64,000 nt of DNA from Thiocapsa sp. (lineage in GTDB: Bacteria > Pseudomonadota > Gammaproteobacteria > Chromatiales > Chromatiaceae): NCBI RefSeq assembly GCF_018399035.1, contig NZ_CP073760.1, positions 2,732,001-2,796,000 on the forward strand, given 5' to 3'. The position numbers and the translations under genes were made by a program. The notes beneath the pieces are model-generated. The model did not search any database and had not been told where the DNA came from. It saw only the letters and a list, made by a program, of their open reading frames with translations. Each line of letters begins with the position of its first letter. Within the stretch, counting starts at the first letter, position 1. Shown here one piece after another: positions 63,543 to 64,000 of this stretch.

Positions 63543-63650
63543 CCCTACAGCTGCGATCAGCCCGGGCGCGGCCATCTGTATATCAAGATGGCCCATTCCG
63601 TGCTTCTTTTACCTGAGTGCCCTTTTGAACCCCAAGCGGAGTCCGTCGCG

Positions 63651-64000
63651 ATGACCACACGAGAATTCGACAGCATCGTCATCGGGACCGGACCCGCCGG
63701 GGAAGGCGCAGCGATGAAGCTCGCGAAGGCCGGGCATCGGATCGCCGTGATCGAGGCCCACAATGCGGTCGGCGGAGGCTGCACCCATTGGGGTACCATC
63801 CCCAGCAAGGCACTGCGCCACTCGATCCAGATGCTTGCGGACTATCGGCACAACCCGCTGTTCCAGCACACCCAGCATCAGATCGAAGCGGAGTTCCCCG
63901 ACCTTCTGCGCGCCGCGGACGGCGTCATCAACGAGCAGGTCCGCACCCGGTATCGCTATTACCAGCGCAATCGGGTCGAGGTCGTCTTCGGGCGCGCGCG
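63651..64000 (+). CDS. sthA: Soluble pyridine nucleotide transhydrogenase, 5' part
   Basis: The gene runs off the window after 116 codons. The visible part is the FAD-binding Rossmann segment (DSIVIGTGPAGEGAAMKLAK), then VGGGCTHWGTIPSKALRHS; here the CxxxxC of lipoamide dehydrogenases is reduced to CTHWGT, the hallmark of SthA. The enzyme exchanges hydride between NADPH and NAD. The ATG follows AAGCGGAGT. It lies ~110 bases after the PqiA-like gene; no terminator is seen between them. Confidence 0.93.
   Translation, partial: MTTREFDSIVIGTGPAGEGAAMKLAKAGHRIAVIEAHNAVGGGCTHWGTIPSKALRHSIQMLADYRHNPLFQHTQHQIEAEFPDLLRAADGVINEQVRTRYRYYQRNRVEVVFGRA

Overview
The window is high-GC, densely coded proteobacterial DNA. 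Gene content and protein style suggest a gammaproteobacterium of the purple sulfur type (Chromatiaceae, Thiocapsa/Allochromatium-like). The clues are a Calvin-cycle style run tkt-gap-pgk-pyk-fba with a CbbA-type class II aldolase, glyoxylate-bypass genes aceA and aceK, a SLAC1-family anion channel, an RNase E regulator RraA, SthA, and many short palindromic repeats of the kind common in that family. The assignment is inference; no rRNA or tRNA gene was seen.

Layout. 1-8.1 kb: sugar-phosphate enzymes tkt, gap, pgk, pyk and fba on the + strand, with an orphan HicB-like gene between gap and pgk and a strong intrinsic terminator at the end. 8.2-21.6 kb: a CPCC zinc-knuckle protein, a GDSL lipoprotein esterase, pdxH, aceA, a large PAS-GAF-GGDEF-EAL-CZB c-di-GMP protein, DUF2333, an OmpA-domain protein, a SLAC1 channel with a 45-residue membrane protein, rraA and aceK. 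21.6-29 kb: a two-domain periplasmic thioredoxin, then a minus-strand envelope cluster (thioredoxin-like protein, psd, glycosyltransferase, lytic transglycosylase, LemA, DUF2207). 29.4-35.6 kb: msrB, a periplasmic unknown, and a peptide-ligase/protease neighbourhood (RimB-type retropepsin, Anbu proteasome-like hydrolase, circularly permuted ATP-grasp, alpha-E). 35.6-46.8 kb: signalling genes (three hybrid histidine kinases, an HD-GYP response regulator), YihY and a TlpA-type thioredoxin. 47.3-57.1 kb: an accessory island with the remains of a PglZ/DUF499/SNF2-helicase defence-like system in which the helicase is broken and no methyltransferase is present; it is filled with toxin-antitoxin pairs, a REP-associated tyrosine transposase (RAYT) and its palindromes, and gene fragments. 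57.3-64 kb: dnaE carrying a complete 440-residue homing-endonuclease intein, a PqiA-like membrane protein, and the 5' part of sthA.

The most unusual signal is a repeat family built from roughly 85-bp units bounded by TAAACCGCG(T/C)C and its reverse complement. Six copies occur, two as single units and four as two-unit composites joined by an AT-rich spacer. In five of the six, the outer TAA of the repeat is the stop codon of the adjacent gene (fba, pdxH, rraA, the TlpA-type thioredoxin gene and the broken helicase). This fits a non-autonomous element that inserts at TA, tolerated mostly at stop codons, and possibly doubles as a 3'-end structure.
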